Positions 63,714-64,000 of a stretch of DNA of 64,000 nucleotides are shown piece after piece. Within the stretch, counting starts at the first letter, position 1. Every line of letters starts with the position of its first letter. Source of the stretch: Aquimarina longa SW024 (GTDB lineage Bacteria > Bacteroidota > Bacteroidia > Flavobacteriales > Flavobacteriaceae); contig NZ_KQ474099.1 in the NCBI RefSeq assembly GCF_001401755.1, positions 427,247-491,246 on the forward strand, read 5' to 3'. Below the pieces are notes generated by a model, which had not been told where the DNA came from, did not search any database, and saw nothing but the letters and a program-made list of their open reading frames with translations. Both the position numbers and the translations under genes were made by a program.

Positions 63714-63741
63714 ATGTAAAAGCATTAAAAAGCTTTTACAT
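63714..63741 (+). repeat. Hairpin 1 before second precursor gene
   Basis: 10-bp perfect inverted repeat (ATGTAAAAGC / GCTTTTACAT, 8-nt loop), 7 bp after the stop of the elimination-domain gene. Confidence 0.7.
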
Positions 63742-63742
63742 A

Positions 63743-63776
63743 GAGACTCCCTAGCTGTGGGGTGTTGGGGAGTCTC
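63743..63776 (+). terminator. Hairpin 2 before second precursor gene, possible attenuator
   Basis: GAGACTCCC / GGGAGTCTC (9 bp, GC-rich for this genome) with a 16-nt loop. No T-tract follows, so it may stabilise or process the RNA, or partly terminate, setting the ratio of enzymes to precursor. Confidence 0.5.
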
Positions 63777-63883
63777 CATAATAGCACATATTCATTGTAT
63801 ACATAAAAACAATTTATAATAAGGAGGTAGCCAAAAATCCTTAATCAGAGTAGGCAAAAATCAAATCTTTAAAATTAAATATC

Positions 63884-64000
63884 ATGTTAGATTTAAACAA
63901 AAAAACAGTATCACACTTAAGCAATCAAGAATTACAAAAAGTTAACGGTGGGCTATGTATCAAAAGTACCAAAAGAGCTTGTACTTGGACCCTTACTATC
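63884..64000 (+). CDS. Class I lanthipeptide-type precursor peptide, partial (rightward module)
   Basis: First 39 codons of a precursor gene that runs off the end of the window. The leader starts MLDLNKKTVSHLSNQELQKV and ends in NGG (residues 21-23), the same layout as the precursor at 53631-53780. The visible core (from residue 24) has Cys25 and Cys33 and several Ser/Thr (29, 30, 34, 36, 38), so at least two rings are possible, unlike the single-Cys core of the other precursor. It lies 177 bp after its presumed dehydratase pair. The leader of the mRNA carries AAGGAGGT at 63821-63828, too far upstream (55 nt) to be its ribosome binding site. Confidence 0.88.
   Translation, partial: MLDLNKKTVSHLSNQELQKVNGGLCIKSTKRACTWTLTI

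Noticed and set aside
63821..63828. AAGGAGGT as ribosome binding site
   Set aside because: It is 55 nt from the precursor ATG, with no start codon at the right distance; kept only as an oddity.

Overview
The window is AT-rich chromosomal DNA from a member of the Bacteroidota, most likely a marine Flavobacteriaceae (an Aquimarina-like genus is a guess). The clues are a type IX secretion sorting domain (132-2399), the gliding genes gldD/gldE, SusC-like TonB receptors, -7 boxes of the TAnnTTTG type, almost no Shine-Dalgarno sequences, and family gene orders such as DUF3098-uppP-truB, mutY-ssb-gldE-gldD and rplU-rpmA. No tRNA, rRNA, CRISPR array, insertion sequence or origin was seen.

Layout. 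1-6.5 kb: a secreted double-CAP protein, then the uppP-truB envelope/tRNA-modification run and a thioredoxin-like protein. 7-16.1 kb: a two-module leucine-rich-repeat protein, tag, an ACT protein, upp, aat, DUF3127, a flavin reductase, a histidine kinase, a thioesterase, a HIT protein, greA with a terminator-like leader hairpin, and a lipoprotein. 16.2-25.5 kb: a thiamin regulon with two TPP riboswitches. One precedes thiS-thiC-GNAT-thiE2-thiD-thiE-thiG-thiH (no thiF); the other precedes a TonB-dependent receptor, so synthesis and uptake share one signal. 25.6-29.9 kb: a hybrid histidine kinase and a sigma-54 response regulator, tail to tail, then a small secreted protein. 30.2-34.3 kb: arfB, DUF4301, a NadR-like kinase and a PnuC transporter (vitamin or nucleoside salvage), then a phosphopantetheinyl transferase. 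34.4-41.6 kb: ahcY, then phytase, a TonB receptor and a TPR/LuxR-type regulator. 41.9-51.2 kb: housekeeping genes (DUF3332, rpmA, rplU, DUF4199, an EamA transporter, gldD, gldE, ssb, mutY, HU, a 29-residue basic protein, rng).

51.4 kb to the end is the most interesting part: a divergent locus for ribosomally made, LanB-modified peptides with two paralogous modules. The leftward module encodes a split LanB dehydratase (two proteins), a membrane TPR/AraC regulator, a 49-residue precursor peptide with a GG-type leader, and a prolyl oligopeptidase. The rightward module encodes a retropepsin-like/PDZ lipoprotein, a second split LanB pair and a second precursor, cut off by the window end. No LanC cyclase or transporter is visible. 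The first 116 bp of the second lanB region is a perfect tandem duplication. Direct repeats with a 21-bp period lie upstream of the first precursor, and a related motif lies between the divergent lanB and protease genes; these are candidate sites for the AraC-type regulator. Functions of the whole locus are inferred from domains and context.
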